Part shown: piece after piece, positions 53,659-63,550 of the stretch
Layout: every line of letters starts with the position of its first letter
How positions within the stretch are numbered: the stretch's first letter is position 1
From: Chelativorans sp. J32
Lineage (GTDB): Bacteria > Pseudomonadota > Alphaproteobacteria > Rhizobiales > Rhizobiaceae
Length of the DNA stretch: 64,000 nt
Assembly: GCF_000518985.1 (NCBI RefSeq)
Contig: NZ_JAEQ01000015.1
Span: 1-64,000 of the forward strand
Direction of reading: 5' to 3'
Made by a program: the position numbers and the translations under genes
The notes under the pieces: generated by a model
Databases searched by the model: none
What the model was told of the DNA's origin: nothing
The model's input: only the letters and a program-made list of their open reading frames with translations

Positions 53659-56451
53659 TCAGGCGCCGTTCCCTTCATCTCCCGCTCGGTCAGGTTGGAT
53701 ATCTGCGGACTCTGCGGAGCCGGGACCGGTCTCCTCTTCCCCATTCTGGGGCTCTGAGATCCGTTCGACGGAAACCACCCGTTCTCCATCAGCCGTATTG
53801 AAGATGGTGACACCCTTCGTGGCGCGGCTCGCTATGCGTATTCCGGAGACGGGCACACGAATGATCTGACCGGAATTGCTGACCAGCATGATCTGATCGT
53901 CGGCCGCGATCGGAAAAGCGGCAACCAAGGGACCGATTTCGTCCCGCTTCGAAACGTCGGTTGCGCGAATTCCCTTGCCGCCTCGGCCGATGACGCGGAA
54001 GTCATAGGAGGACGAGCGTTTGCCGTAGCCATATTCGCTGACGGTCAAGACGAACTGCTCGCGGGCCTTCAACTCTTCGTAACGCTCCGACGAGAGCATC
54101 GTCTCCTCACCCACATCCTCATTGGTAAGAGCGATCTCTTCCTCGTCTCCACCATTGGAGAGCCGGCGTTCGGCCGCCGCCTGCTTCAGATAGGCTGCTC
54201 GCTCAGCGGGTGTCGCCTCTACATGGCCGAGAATGGCCATCGAGATGACTTTATCGCCACCGGGCAGATTGATGCCGCGCACGCCGATGGAATTACGCCC
54301 GGCAAACACGCGCACATCCGTGACGGGGAAGCGGATGCACTGGCCTGAAGCGGCCGTCAGCAGTACATCGTCATCCTCCGTGCAGGTTTCAACGGCGAGG
54401 ATCTCGTCACCCTCCTCGTCAAATTTCATGGCGATCTTGCCGTTACGGTTGACCTGCGTGAAATCGGAAAGCTTGTTGCGTCGGACGGTGCCGCGTGTCG
54501 TCGCAAACATCACATCGAGCGCAGCCCAGCTGTCCTCGTCCTCCGGCAACGGCATGATGGTGGTGATCCGCTCACCTTCTTCCAGCGGCAACATGTTGCG
54601 CAGGAACTTGCCCACCGATTGCGGCGTGCCTACCGGCAAACGCCACACCTTTTCCTTGTAGACGATACCACGTGAGGAGAAGAACAGGATCGGCGTGTGC
54701 GTATTGGCGACGAACAGTCGGGTGACGAAATCCTCGTCCTTGGTCGACATGCCTGAGCGGCCTTTGCCGCCGCGCGCCTGCGCCCGGTAGATTGAGAGCG
54801 GCACCCGCTTGATGTAGCCCTTATGGGTAACCGTGACGACCATGTCCTCGCGCGGGATCAGGTCCTCGTCCTCCATATCCGCGCCGCCTTCGGTGATCTC
54901 CGTGCGTCGTGGGGTGCCGAACTCGTCGCGAACGGCGATCAGCTCGTCCTTGACGATGCCTTGTACCCGCGCGCGGGAAGACAGAATGTCCAGGTAATCC
55001 TGGATCTCGGCTCCGATCTTGTTCAACTCATCCGCGATCTCGTCGCGACCGAGCGCGGTCAGCCTCTGCAGGCGAAGATCGAGAATGGCGCGGGCCTGCT
55101 CCTCGGAGAGGTTGTAGGTGCCATCGTCATTGATCTTGTGGCGCGGGTCGGCGATGAGGAGGATCAACGCCTCGACGTCTTGAGCCGGCCAGCGGCGCTC
55201 CATCAGCTGTTCGCGCGCGGATTGCGGATCAGGAGCTTGCCGGATCAGCTTGATCACCTCGTCGATATTGGCGACGGCAATCGCAAGACCCACCAATACA
55301 TGTGCCCGCTCGCGGACTTTGCGCAGCAGGTATTTCGTCCGGCGGGTCACCACTTCCTCTCGGAAGGACACGAAGGCCCTTAGCATGTCGAGAAGTGTCA
55401 TCACTTCCGGCTTGCCGCCATTGAGCGCCACCATATTGGCGCCGAATGAGGTTTGCAGCGGCGTGAAGCGGTAGAGCTGGTTGAGGATTACCTCTGCATT
55501 GGCATCGCGCTTCAGCTCGATCACGACGCGATAGCCTTGGCGGTCGCTTTCGTCGCGGATGTCGGAGATGCCCTCGATGCGCTTGTCGCGCACAAGCTCG
55601 GCCATCTTCTCGATCATCTGCGCCTTGTTCACCTGATAGGGAACCTCGGTGATGACGATCGCTTCCCGTTCGCCTCGGCTCTGCTCGATCGAGGTCTTGC
55701 CGCGCATCACGATCGAACCGCGGCCGGTCTCATAGGCGCTGCGGATGCCGGAGCGCCCAAGAATAATACCTCCTGTGGGGAAATCCGGGCCGGGGATGAT
55801 ATCGAGAAGCTGCGAAAGTTGTAGCGCGGGATTGTCGATCAGCGCCACGCAACCATTCACCACCTCCGCCAGATTGTGCGGGGGGATGTTGGTTGCCATG
55901 CCGACGGCAATGCCGCCGGAGCCGTTGACGAGCAGATTTGGAAAACGCGCCGGCAAGACGCGCGGCTCGCTGCCGGTCGCATCATAGGTATCCTGGAAAT
56001 CGACGGTCTCCTTGTCGATATCCTCCAGCAATTCATGCGCGACCTTGGTCAGCCGCGCCTCGGTGTAGCGCATGGCCGCCGGCGGATCACCGTCGATGGA
56101 GCCGAAATTGCCCTGTCCATCGATCAAGGGCACGCGCATGGACCAGTCCTGCGCCATGCGCACGAGCGCGTCGTAAATGGACGCGTCGCCGTGCGGGTGA
56201 TACTTACCCATCACGTCGGCGACAGGGCGCGCGGACTTCACATATTTGCGGTTCCAGTGATAGCCGCTCTCATGCGAGGCGTAGAGGATGCGTCGATGCA
56301 CCGGCTTCAGGCCGTCGCGAACGTCCGGCAGCGCCCGGCTCACGATCACGCTCATCGCGTAATCGAGATAGGAACGCTGCATTTCCTCGATGATCGAGAT
56401 GGGCTCGATGTCGTCGGGCTCGCCCGGCCCGCGCGTCGTCTGGTCAGTCAA
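53659..56451 (-). CDS. gyrA: DNA gyrase subunit A
   Basis: The 930-residue subunit cuts and rejoins DNA during negative supercoiling with GyrB. Catalytic Tyr 129 is in [12 protein letters not shown]; the GyrA box reads QARGGKG in the C-terminal DNA-wrapping domain. The quinolone region [13 protein letters not shown] has Ala 90 where E. coli has Ser 83, and keeps Asp 94. Length is a little longer than E. coli (875) owing to an acidic insertion and tail. It is convergent with the small membrane gene and divergent from marC. Confidence 0.98.
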   Translation of the reverse strand: MTDQTTRGPGEPDDIEPISIIEEMQRSYLDYAMSVIVSRALPDVRDGLKPVHRRILYASHESGYHWNRKYVKSARPVADVMGKYHPHGDASIYDALVRMAQDWSMRVPLIDGQGNFGSIDGDPPAAMRYTEARLTKVAHELLEDIDKETVDFQDTYDATGSEPRVLPARFPNLLVNGSGGIAVGMATNIPPHNLAEVVNGCVALIDNPALQLSQLLDIIPGPDFPTGGIILGRSGIRSAYETGRGSIVMRGKTSIEQSRGEREAIVITEVPYQVNKAQMIEKMAELVRDKRIEGISDIRDESDRQGYRVVIELKRDANAEVILNQLYRFTPLQTSFGANMVALNGGKPEVMTLLDMLRAFVSFREEVVTRRTKYLLRKVRERAHVLVGLAIAVANIDEVIKLIRQAPDPQSAREQLMERRWPAQDVEALILLIADPRHKINDDGTYNLSEEQARAILDLRLQRLTALGRDEIADELNKIGAEIQDYLDILSSRARVQGIVKDELIAVRDEFGTPRRTEITEGGADMEDEDLIPREDMVVTVTHKGYIKRVPLSIYRAQARGGKGRSGMSTKDEDFVTRLFVANTHTPILFFSSRGIVYKEKVWRLPVGTPQSVGKFLRNMLPLEEGERITTIMPLPEDEDSWAALDVMFATTRGTVRRNKLSDFTQVNRNGKIAMKFDEEGDEILAVETCTEDDDVLLTAASGQCIRFPVTDVRVFAGRNSIGVRGINLPGGDKVISMAILGHVEATPAERAAYLKQAAAERRLSNGGDEEEIALTNEDVGEETMLSSERYEELKAREQFVLTVSEYGYGKRSSSYDFRVIGRGGKGIRATDVSKRDEIGPLVAAFPIAADDQIMLVSNSGQIIRVPVSGIRIASRATKGVTIFNTADGERVVSVERISEPQNGEEETGPGSAESADIQPDRAGDEGNGA

Positions 56452-56715
56452 AACGGATCACATTGGCTAAAAGAATCATACTCGTCTTATATAGGAAGCC
56501 TTAACCGGACTCCAATGGGGCTGCGCTTTATTAACCGAGATTTTGTGCATATTTTTCAAAAGGATAAGATGTGGATTTCGCAGTCGCAGCAAAAGTGTGG
56601 CCAAAAAATGGGACGGTAGCCCCGACAGCCTCTTCCCAGACGACATCATTTACCGACAGTTGCATTTTGGCCCGCAGCGGAGGCTTATCCTCAAGCGTGA
56701 GATTCGGAGGTGTTC

Positions 56716-57348
56716 ATGCCGCCCCATGAAGCGATCCTGAGCGCTTTCATCACCCTGCTGGTAACCGTGGATCCTCCAGGTCTGGTGCCGCTGTTCCTCG
56801 TACTGACTGCCGGAATGAACAAGCAGGAGCGCAACCAAGTCGCCATCCGGGCAAGCCTCATTTCGTTCGGCATCTTCATGTTGTTTGCCTTGGCGGGAAG
56901 CACGATTCTCACGGCCCTCGGCATAACCTTGCCGGCTTTCCGAGTGGCTGGCGGGCTCCTTCTCTTCGTCATAGCGTTCGAGATGATTTTCGAGCACCGC
57001 CAGGAGCGGCACGAAAGAAGTGCGGAACGCGCCATCACGCGCGACCTGATCGACAACATCGCAGCCTTTCCCCTGGCTATGCCGCTCATTGCAGGGCCCG
57101 GCGCCATTTCGGCAACGGTCCTCCTATCCGGCAGTTTTGCGACCACCGAGGGAAGATTGGTCCTGGTGGCCATTTTGGCCGCGACGATCTTGATCACATA
57201 TGTGGTGTTCGTGCTCGCTCACCGGATCGACAGGATTTTGGGGGAGACTGGGCGCTCCATCCTAACTCGTCTCCTCGGCTTGCTCCTCGCGGCACTCGCC
57301 GTCCAGTTCGTCGCCGATGGAGCCAGGGCTCTTGTCAACGCAGGTTGA
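56716..57348 (+). CDS. marC: MarC family membrane protein
   Basis: The 210-residue protein has six membrane helices and the MarC/UPF0056 pattern: FITLLVTVDPPGLVPLFLVL, then IAAFPLAMPLIAGPGAISAT and LTRLLGLLLAALAVQFVADG. Despite its name, MarC is not shown to give antibiotic resistance; its function is unknown. GGAGG lies 5 nt before the ATG at 56716; a GTG two codons earlier is less likely. It is divergent from gyrA. Confidence 0.93.
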   Translation: MPPHEAILSAFITLLVTVDPPGLVPLFLVLTAGMNKQERNQVAIRASLISFGIFMLFALAGSTILTALGITLPAFRVAGGLLLFVIAFEMIFEHRQERHERSAERAITRDLIDNIAAFPLAMPLIAGPGAISATVLLSGSFATTEGRLVLVAILAATILITYVVFVLAHRIDRILGETGRSILTRLLGLLLAALAVQFVADGARALVNAG

Positions 57349-57486
57349 TGGCGCGCGTTGAACCCTACCGAAGCTTGAGTGATTGGGCGGCTCTCGATTC
57401 TATGAAAGCCTGTATACCGTCCTACACGCATCCTACACTGTCCTCTGCGGACGCGGTCGCGGCGCAGCGTGCCACTATGTAAAGGC

Positions 57487-57517
57487 CAGTCCCCCATCCG
57501 GATTTCCGGCGGGGGAC
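57487..57517 (+). terminator. Inverted repeat between marC and the DUF4168 gene
   Basis: AGTCCCCC and GGGGGACT (57487-57494 and 57510-57517) flank an inner CCGG/CCGG pairing. It lies about 140 bp past marC. The following ATTGGTTGG is only mildly T-rich, so terminator function is tentative. Confidence 0.45.
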
Positions 57518-57545
57518 TATTGGTTGGGACGCGATTAAGACGCCG

Positions 57546-57565
57546 GCGCCTGCTTCCGCAGGCGC
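57546..57565 (-). terminator. Hairpin just past the DUF4168 stop
   Basis: A perfect 8-bp stem GCGCCTGC/GCAGGCGC (57546-57553 and 57558-57565), loop TTCC, sits 5 bp after the DUF4168 stop on the minus strand. The downstream sequence CGTCTTAATC is a weak T-tract. Confidence 0.5.
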
Positions 57566-57570
57566 GGCCA

Positions 57571-57987
57571 TTACTGTTCTGTCTGTCCCATGGCTTTGGT
57601 AAGCCGCTGTGCGAAGGCGGGATCACTTTGTGCCGACTGGATTATCTGGTTGTATTCGTCGACCGAGATCCCCTTGCCTTCGACGGCCTGCAGCATCTTC
57701 TGACCCGCCTCGTTCTGGATCTGCTGCTGCTCCTCTTGGGAGCCGGCAGTCTGTAGCCGCTGCGAGTATTCCTGCTTGATCTTCTCGACCTCGGCCAGCG
57801 CGACCGCGAAGGATTGCAGCTTCTCGTCACTGACGTCCGGCGCCTGGGCGGCCGGTTGCGACGGCTCGTTTGCCGCAGGTGCCGAGGGTTGGGCCGGTGC
57901 CTGCGCCAGCACAGGAGAAGAAATGGCCACACCGGCGGACAGGCAGGCTGCCACGAGCAGGTTTCGAGAACCGTTCTTGAAAGTCAC
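57571..57987 (-). CDS. DUF4168 domain secreted protein
   Basis: The 138-residue product has a signal peptide (TFKNGSRNLLVAACLSAGVA, cleavage after VLAQA), a Pro/Ala/Gln-rich linker, and a DUF4168 domain: VSDEKLQSFAVALAEVEKIK, QQQIQNEAGQKMLQAVEGKG and ISVDEYNQIIQSAQSD. Function unknown; members are periplasmic. The GTG start at 57987 is supported by AAGGAAGGA; upstream codons in the open frame are rejected. Confidence 0.88.
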   Translation of the reverse strand: MTFKNGSRNLLVAACLSAGVAISSPVLAQAPAQPSAPAANEPSQPAAQAPDVSDEKLQSFAVALAEVEKIKQEYSQRLQTAGSQEEQQQIQNEAGQKMLQAVEGKGISVDEYNQIIQSAQSDPAFAQRLTKAMGQTEQ

Positions 57988-58252
57988 GTTCTGATCCTTC
58001 CTTGGATTTTTCGTCCAACGGGTGAGCAAGTCCTCAGCCCGCAACACTGCCCGCATTGTTCGCTTGCGGGCAGGAATAAGGATGAAAAGCGAATGTGGCG
58101 ATTGAGAATCCCCTAGGTACTTTCCGACTTCATTTCCGCTTAACGCGGGTAAGAAATCCTGACCTGCGGGGGGTTGCCATTGAGATTTCGGAAGAATATC
58201 GCCCCGCTCTGCTTTGGAACATGCGGCAGAAGCGATAGGTTTGCGGAAAGTC

Positions 58253-59191
58253 TCAGGGTATTTCTGCCAAAAGTGCCTTAACCACTGCGGCAGAGTTCGT
58301 CGCAGCAAGCGCCATGAATGTACTCATCTCATTGGTGCCTTCTCCACCGCCGGCGAGATCGGAAAGACTCCGCACCGCCAGAAATGGCACGCCATTGCTG
58401 TAGGCGACATGGGCGACGGCAGCACTCTCCATGTCCAGCACCCTGGCTTGGAAGGTCTTCATGACATATTCGCGGAAAGCGGCATTATCGACGAAAACCG
58501 GGCCGGATACGCCATTCCCGCCGACCACTATACGGGGACGTTTGGACAGGCACTTGTTCGCCTCGACGCAGTCCTCCAGTTCGAGTTTCGAAGCCACCGT
58601 TCCGGCGATCTCTAGGAGATCCTCATCAACCGGAAACCAGAAACGTGCTTCTTCCTCGCCACTCCCCTTTCGATGCAGGGTCACCGACTTTGGTACGATC
58701 ATGCCGAAACCGGGGAATTCCTGCTTGAAAAAGGGCGGGATCGTAAAACCGTCCTCGGTTTCCCGTGCGAAGATCGCTTCCAGATATTGGCCCCACTGAC
58801 CGGCTATGACCACGTCGCCGATATGGAGTGCCGGATCGACGCCGCCTGCGATGCCTGAAAAGATGACGGCAGTGACGACAAACCGGTCGAGTGCCGACTG
58901 CGTGGTCATGGCAGCGTTCACCATGCTGACGCCGCTGAGATACATGACGACGTCCCTGCCCGCGAGCTTTCCGGTCAGGTATGTGTTGCCATTGATCTCG
59001 TATTCCTGACGCTCGGTCAATTCATCCTGGAGCGAAACCCATTCCGGAGCAAAGGCCGACACGATGGCGATCCGTGACTTCCCATCCAGTAATTCGGCCG
59101 CTTGCGCCGGTGTAAAGATCGCCAAAAGACCGAGGGTCACGCAGAGAAAACGGATTGCCGAAAGAAGGATTGAAAAGCCTCGAGCCTTCAT
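58253..59191 (-). CDS. Exported MTA/SAH nucleosidase-like protein
   Basis: The 312-residue protein belongs to the purine nucleoside phosphorylase/MTA-SAH nucleosidase superfamily. An N-terminal signal peptide (residues about 10-32, ending PAQAAE) indicates export, unusual since the E. coli enzyme is cytoplasmic. Motifs: IAIVSAFAPEW, FSGIAGGVDPALHIGDVVIA, LDMESAAVAHVAY (ribose-contact Glu) and AVRSLSDLAGG (catalytic Asp). A central insertion of about 60 residues, including CVEANKCL, lies between the halves. It could hydrolyse exported nucleosides or bind a purine-like ligand. It is minus-strand and upstream of the DUF4168 gene. Confidence 0.85.
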   Translation of the reverse strand: MKARGFSILLSAIRFLCVTLGLLAIFTPAQAAELLDGKSRIAIVSAFAPEWVSLQDELTERQEYEINGNTYLTGKLAGRDVVMYLSGVSMVNAAMTTQSALDRFVVTAVIFSGIAGGVDPALHIGDVVIAGQWGQYLEAIFARETEDGFTIPPFFKQEFPGFGMIVPKSVTLHRKGSGEEEARFWFPVDEDLLEIAGTVASKLELEDCVEANKCLSKRPRIVVGGNGVSGPVFVDNAAFREYVMKTFQARVLDMESAAVAHVAYSNGVPFLAVRSLSDLAGGGEGTNEMSTFMALAATNSAAVVKALLAEIP

Positions 59192-59269
59192 TCGTTCAAC
59201 ACCTCAAACCCGTTCCGCGCGACCGCTGTGCCGGATTGACCCTGTTCACCAATCCTGGCCTGCATGGAA

Positions 59270-59294
59270 AGCGTTCCGCTCGCAGCGGAACGCT
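59270..59294 (-). terminator. Hairpin after ssb
   Basis: AGCGTTCCGCT and AGCGGAACGCT (59270-59280 and 59284-59294) form an 11-bp perfect stem with a 3-nt loop, 10 bp past the ssb stop. On the minus strand it is followed by TTTCC, a short T-run. Confidence 0.65.
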
Positions 59295-59303
59295 CAAAAA
59301 CTG

Positions 59304-59780
59304 TCAGAATGGAATTTCGTCGTCGAGATCGCGCGAATATCCGCCTCCGCTCTCGGCTGGGCTTGACTGACCGAAATCGGAACCACGGCCACCCCCGCCA
59401 TAGCTCACCTGGCCTTCACCACCCTGCCCCCGCGAATCCAGCATCTGCAATTCGCCTCGGAATTTCTGAAGAACCACTTCCGTCGTATAACGGTCCTGAC
59501 CAGACTGGTCGGTCCACTTCCTGGTCTGCAACTGCCCCTCGATATAGACTTTCATGCCTTTCTTCAGATACTGCTCGGCAACCTTGGCGAGGTTGTCGTT
59601 GAAGATAACGACGTTGTGCCATTCCGTCCGGTCGCGGCGCTCGCCCGTATTGCGGTCACGCCAATTCTCCGACGTGGCGATCCTAAGATTAACGACCGGA
59701 TCTCCGGAATTGAGCCGCCGGATCTCTGGGTCCGCCCCCAGATTGCCGACCAGGATCACCTTGTTGACGCTACCCGCCAT
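59304..59780 (-). CDS. ssb: Single-stranded DNA-binding protein
   Basis: The 158-residue protein has the OB-fold ([18 protein letters not shown], then [20 protein letters not shown] and [12 protein letters not shown]) and the C-terminal acidic tip DDEIPF that recruits repair and replication proteins. The middle is Gly-rich. A LexA box lies about 155 bp upstream. It is divergent from uvrA, an arrangement common in proteobacteria. Confidence 0.97.
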   Translation of the reverse strand: MAGSVNKVILVGNLGADPEIRRLNSGDPVVNLRIATSENWRDRNTGERRDRTEWHNVVIFNDNLAKVAEQYLKKGMKVYIEGQLQTRKWTDQSGQDRYTTEVVLQKFRGELQMLDSRGQGGEGQVSYGGGGRGSDFGQSSPAESGGGYSRDLDDEIPF

Positions 59781-59934
59781 GACGTTACTCCACTCGTCCT
59801 AAATTTCACATCCTGGAAGGCCGTCTTCCGGAGTCATCGAAAAGCAGGGCTTCCACCAAGCCGCCATCTTACCCGATCGACCCGTCCCGCGCTCCTTCCA
59901 ATCAGCGTCGCGCCCGCCCGTCCACAGGTCATTT

Positions 59935-59949
59935 GTTCCTTTTTTGTTC
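59935..59949. promoter_or_regulatory. LexA (SOS) box upstream of ssb
   Basis: GTTC-CTTTTTT-GTTC matches exactly the alphaproteobacterial LexA operator GTTC-N7-GTTC. It lies 155 bp before the ssb start, so ssb is likely SOS-induced. Confidence 0.8.
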
Positions 59950-60121
59950 TAGCATCTATGCGTTCAACAAGCAAGCCGCATTCGGCGGCTCCAAACCTCA
60001 TACGAAAGGCCCCGCCGCCGCTTGGTTCTAGGGCGCGCAGGGGCCGATCTGGATTTTACAGTTGCCGGGAGTATGTTACCGGCACTTTCTTCGGGCAGCT
60101 CATAGGAGCTATCCGCGCATT

Positions 60122-60462
60122 TCTCTGATTGTCGGCAGCCGATCTGCGTGAGAACCCACCTGGACGGCCTCAGCCTCCATGTTTCCCACGGCCCAAGCCT
60201 TTAGGGGACCTGCTGGTGGATCAGTCAGCCCAGTATCGACTGTGGCTCCACATCCTGGTGGAGCCGTAAGAACAGTCCGGTGGAGTCATGCCTCCCTCCT
60301 GTTCCGTTGCTCCAACGTCACGAAACCTCTACCAAGCCGACTGCCTGGATGTTTCTGACGTGTCGTGATTTTGCTCCCTTCCCATCGTTGCGTCAACCCT
60401 TAAGCGAAGCCGCATCCCGTTGTCCTTGCAACTCGCTCCCGACAGCATTATGTCAGGAGACT
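60122..60462. other. Intergenic region with inverted repeats and GGTGGA repeats
   Basis: Part of the 854-bp ssb-uvrA gap. A perfect hairpin GGCTCCAC/GTGGAGCC (60244-60251 and 60258-60265) and three copies of GGTGGA occur within about 90 bp; CCACC at about 60159 is complementary to GGTGG at about 60214. I see no credible gene. A structured RNA is possible but I could not match a known family. Confidence 0.35.
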
Positions 60463-60477
60463 GTTCGTTCTTTGTTC
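60463..60477. promoter_or_regulatory. LexA (SOS) box upstream of uvrA
   Basis: GTTC-GTTCTTT-GTTC is a second exact GTTC-N7-GTTC operator, 157 bp before the uvrA start. uvrA is a classic SOS gene. Confidence 0.85.
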
Positions 60478-60634
60478 CTTTCTGCTTGCTCTGATCGCAA
60501 AAAACTGGAAAAGGTGAACAGGATCCACATCCGGCGAGTTGCGGCCGCGCCATCGATATCGGGTCTGCATCTCCTATATTAGCATCGCCGGCGGAGCCCG
60601 GCTGTTCTGGACAATCGGAAGGCATCGACGGGGC

Positions 60635-63547
60635 ATGCCCGATCATAAGCTTATTTCTATTCGCGGCGCGCGCGAGCACAATCTCAAGAATGTCGACCTC
60701 GATCTGCCTCGCGAGAAGCTGATCGTGATGACCGGCCTGTCGGGATCCGGCAAGTCCTCACTTGCCTTCGACACGATCTATGCCGAAGGCCAGCGCCGGT
60801 ATGTGGAGAGCCTCTCGGCCTATGCGCGCCAGTTCCTGGAGATGATGCAGAAGCCGGATGTCGATCAGATCGACGGGCTGTCTCCGGCCATCTCCATCGA
60901 GCAGAAGACCACCTCGCGCAACCCGCGCTCGACCGTAGGTACGGTCACCGAGATCTATGACTATATGCGCCTGCTTTTTGCACGCGTGGGCGTGCCCTAC
61001 TCACCCGCGACCGGTCTTCCTATCGAAAGCCAGACGGTGAGCCAGATGGTCGACCGTGTGCTGGCGCTGGAGGAAGGCACCCGCCTTTATATCCTTGCGC
61101 CCATCGTGCGCGGACGCAAGGGAGAGTACCGCAAGGAGCTGTCAGACCTTCAAAAGAGGGGCTTTCAGCGCGTCAAGGTAGATGGCGAATTCTACGAGAT
61201 TGCCGATGTGCCGGCCCTCGACAAGAAATACAAGCACGACATCGACGTGGTGGTGGACCGCGTCGTCGTGAGGCTGGACATGGCAACCCGGCTTGCGGAC
61301 TCGCTCGAGACCTGCCTTCGTCTTTCGGACGGCTTGGCCGTGGCCGAGTTCGCAGACAAGCCCCTCCCCGACGAGGCGAAAGAAGGTGCGAACAAGTCCA
61401 AGAACGACACACATGAACGGCTGATCTTTTCGGAGAAATTCGCCTGCCCCGTGTCGGGCTTCACAATACCGGAGATCGAGCCCCGGCTGTTCTCCTTCAA
61501 CAACCCGGCTGGTGCTTGCCCCGCCTGCGACGGACTGGGCAGCGAGCGGGCGATCGATCCCGATCTCGTCGTGCCGGATGAGAATGTGGTGTTGCGGGAG
61601 GGAGCCATTGCCCCGTGGGCCAAGTCCACGTCGCCTTATTATCTCCAGACCCTGGAAGCCCTGGGCAAGGAATATGGGTTCAAGGCCAGCAATCGCTGGA
61701 AGGACCTGTCGCAAGAGGCAAAGCAGGCGATCCTCCATGGCACCGGCGAGCGGAAGATCACTTTTGAGTATAATGACGGCCTGCGCAGTTATCGCACGAC
61801 GAAGCCGTTCGAAGGCGTGGTAAGCAATCTTCAACGCCGTTGGAAGGAGACGGAATCCGCCTGGATGCGCGAGGAGATCGAGCGTTTCATGTCGGCTCAT
61901 CCCTGCCCGGCCTGCAACGGCTATCGCCTGAAACCCGAAGCTTTGGCGGTCAAGATCGCCGGTCTGCATATCGGTGAAGTCACGGAGATGTCGATCCGCA
62001 GGGCCGGCGGATGGTTCGAGGCGCTTCCGGAACAGCTCAACGAGAAGCAGAATGAAATCGCCGCCCGCATCTTGAAGGAAATCCGCGAACGCCTTCGCTT
62101 CTTGAACGATGTCGGCCTCGATTATCTGACACTTTCGCGCAATTCCGGCTCCCTCTCCGGAGGCGAGAGCCAGCGCATCAGGCTCGCCTCACAGATCGGT
62201 TCCGGGCTTACCGGCGTCCTTTATGTGTTGGACGAGCCGTCCATCGGCTTGCACCAGCGCGACAATGACCGGCTGCTTGCGACGCTGCGGCATCTGCGCG
62301 ACCTGGGCAACACGGTTATCGTCGTCGAACATGATGAGGATGCGATCCTGACCGCCGATTACGTGGTGGATATCGGGCCGGCAGCCGGCGTCCATGGGGG
62401 GCGCGTGATCGCCGAAGGCACGCCCCATGAGATCATGGCGAACCCGAACTCGATCACGGGGAAATATCTCACCGGCGATCTTTCAATCCCGATGCCTGGG
62501 CAACGCCGCGAAATCTCCAAGAAGCGGCGGATCCGGGTGGTCGGCGCACGCGGCAACAATCTCAAGAATGTGACCGCCGATATCCCCCTCGGCACCTTCG
62601 CCTGCGTCACCGGAGTGTCGGGCGGCGGCAAGTCGACTTTCCTGATCGAAACGCTCTACAAGGCCGCCTCGCGGCGCATCATGGGTTCGCGGGAGCACCC
62701 GGCGGAGCACGACCGTATCGAAGGTCTCGAGTTCCTCGACAAGGTCATCGATATCGACCAGTCGCCGATCGGCCGGACCCCACGTTCCAATCCTGCCACT
62801 TACACGGGCGCCTTCTCACCCATTCGCGACTGGTTCGCAGGTTTGCCGGAAGCCAAGGCGCGCGGCTACCAGCCGGGCCGCTTCTCCTTCAATGTAAAGG
62901 GCGGGCGCTGCGAGGCATGCCAGGGCGATGGCGTCATCAAGATCGAAATGCACTTCCTGCCGGACGTCTATGTGACTTGCGACGTCTGCCATGGCAAGCG
63001 GTACAACCGCGAAACGCTCGAGGTCCTCTTCAAGGGCAAGTCCATTGCTGACGTGCTGGAGATGACGGTCGACGAAGGCGTCGAGTTCTTCTCTGCGGTG
63101 CCGGCGGTTCGCGACAAGCTCCAGACGCTTTCGCGGGTGGGCCTCGGCTATATCCACATAGGTCAGCAGGCAACAACGCTTTCAGGCGGCGAAGCGCAGC
63201 GCATCAAGCTTGCGAAGGAGCTGTCGAAGAAGGCGACGGGCAAGACGCTCTATATTCTTGATGAGCCGACGACCGGATTGCATTTCCACGACGTGGCCAA
63301 ACTGCTGGAGGTGCTGCACGAATTGGTCGACCAGGGCAACACTGTCGTGGTCATCGAACACAATCTGGAGGTCATCAAGACAGCGGACTGGGTTCTCGAT
63401 CTGGGACCTGAAGGTGGTGATGGCGGCGGCGAGTTGGTGGCGGCCGGCTCCATCGATGATGTCATGACCGAACCGCGCTCCTATACCGGCAAGTTCCTGA
63501 AGGAGCTGCTGGAACGGAGGCCGGCGCGGCGGCAAGCGGCGGAGTAG
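60635..63547 (+). CDS. uvrA: Excinuclease ABC subunit A
   Basis: The 970-residue ATPase finds bulky DNA lesions in nucleotide excision repair. First Walker [10 protein letters not shown], second [12 protein letters not shown] signatures [12 protein letters not shown] and [12 protein letters not shown]; zinc-finger Cys pairs in [16 protein letters not shown] and CDVCHGKR. The ATG at 60635 begins [16 protein letters not shown], the usual N-terminus; 32 more open codons upstream are rejected. A LexA box lies upstream. The stop is 3 bp before the DUF72 gene. Confidence 0.98.
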   Translation: MPDHKLISIRGAREHNLKNVDLDLPREKLIVMTGLSGSGKSSLAFDTIYAEGQRRYVESLSAYARQFLEMMQKPDVDQIDGLSPAISIEQKTTSRNPRSTVGTVTEIYDYMRLLFARVGVPYSPATGLPIESQTVSQMVDRVLALEEGTRLYILAPIVRGRKGEYRKELSDLQKRGFQRVKVDGEFYEIADVPALDKKYKHDIDVVVDRVVVRLDMATRLADSLETCLRLSDGLAVAEFADKPLPDEAKEGANKSKNDTHERLIFSEKFACPVSGFTIPEIEPRLFSFNNPAGACPACDGLGSERAIDPDLVVPDENVVLREGAIAPWAKSTSPYYLQTLEALGKEYGFKASNRWKDLSQEAKQAILHGTGERKITFEYNDGLRSYRTTKPFEGVVSNLQRRWKETESAWMREEIERFMSAHPCPACNGYRLKPEALAVKIAGLHIGEVTEMSIRRAGGWFEALPEQLNEKQNEIAARILKEIRERLRFLNDVGLDYLTLSRNSGSLSGGESQRIRLASQIGSGLTGVLYVLDEPSIGLHQRDNDRLLATLRHLRDLGNTVIVVEHDEDAILTADYVVDIGPAAGVHGGRVIAEGTPHEIMANPNSITGKYLTGDLSIPMPGQRREISKKRRIRVVGARGNNLKNVTADIPLGTFACVTGVSGGGKSTFLIETLYKAASRRIMGSREHPAEHDRIEGLEFLDKVIDIDQSPIGRTPRSNPATYTGAFSPIRDWFAGLPEAKARGYQPGRFSFNVKGGRCEACQGDGVIKIEMHFLPDVYVTCDVCHGKRYNRETLEVLFKGKSIADVLEMTVDEGVEFFSAVPAVRDKLQTLSRVGLGYIHIGQQATTLSGGEAQRIKLAKELSKKATGKTLYILDEPTTGLHFHDVAKLLEVLHELVDQGNTVVVIEHNLEVIKTADWVLDLGPEGGDGGGELVAAGSIDDVMTEPRSYTGKFLKELLERRPARRQAAE

Positions 63548-63550
63548 ACG

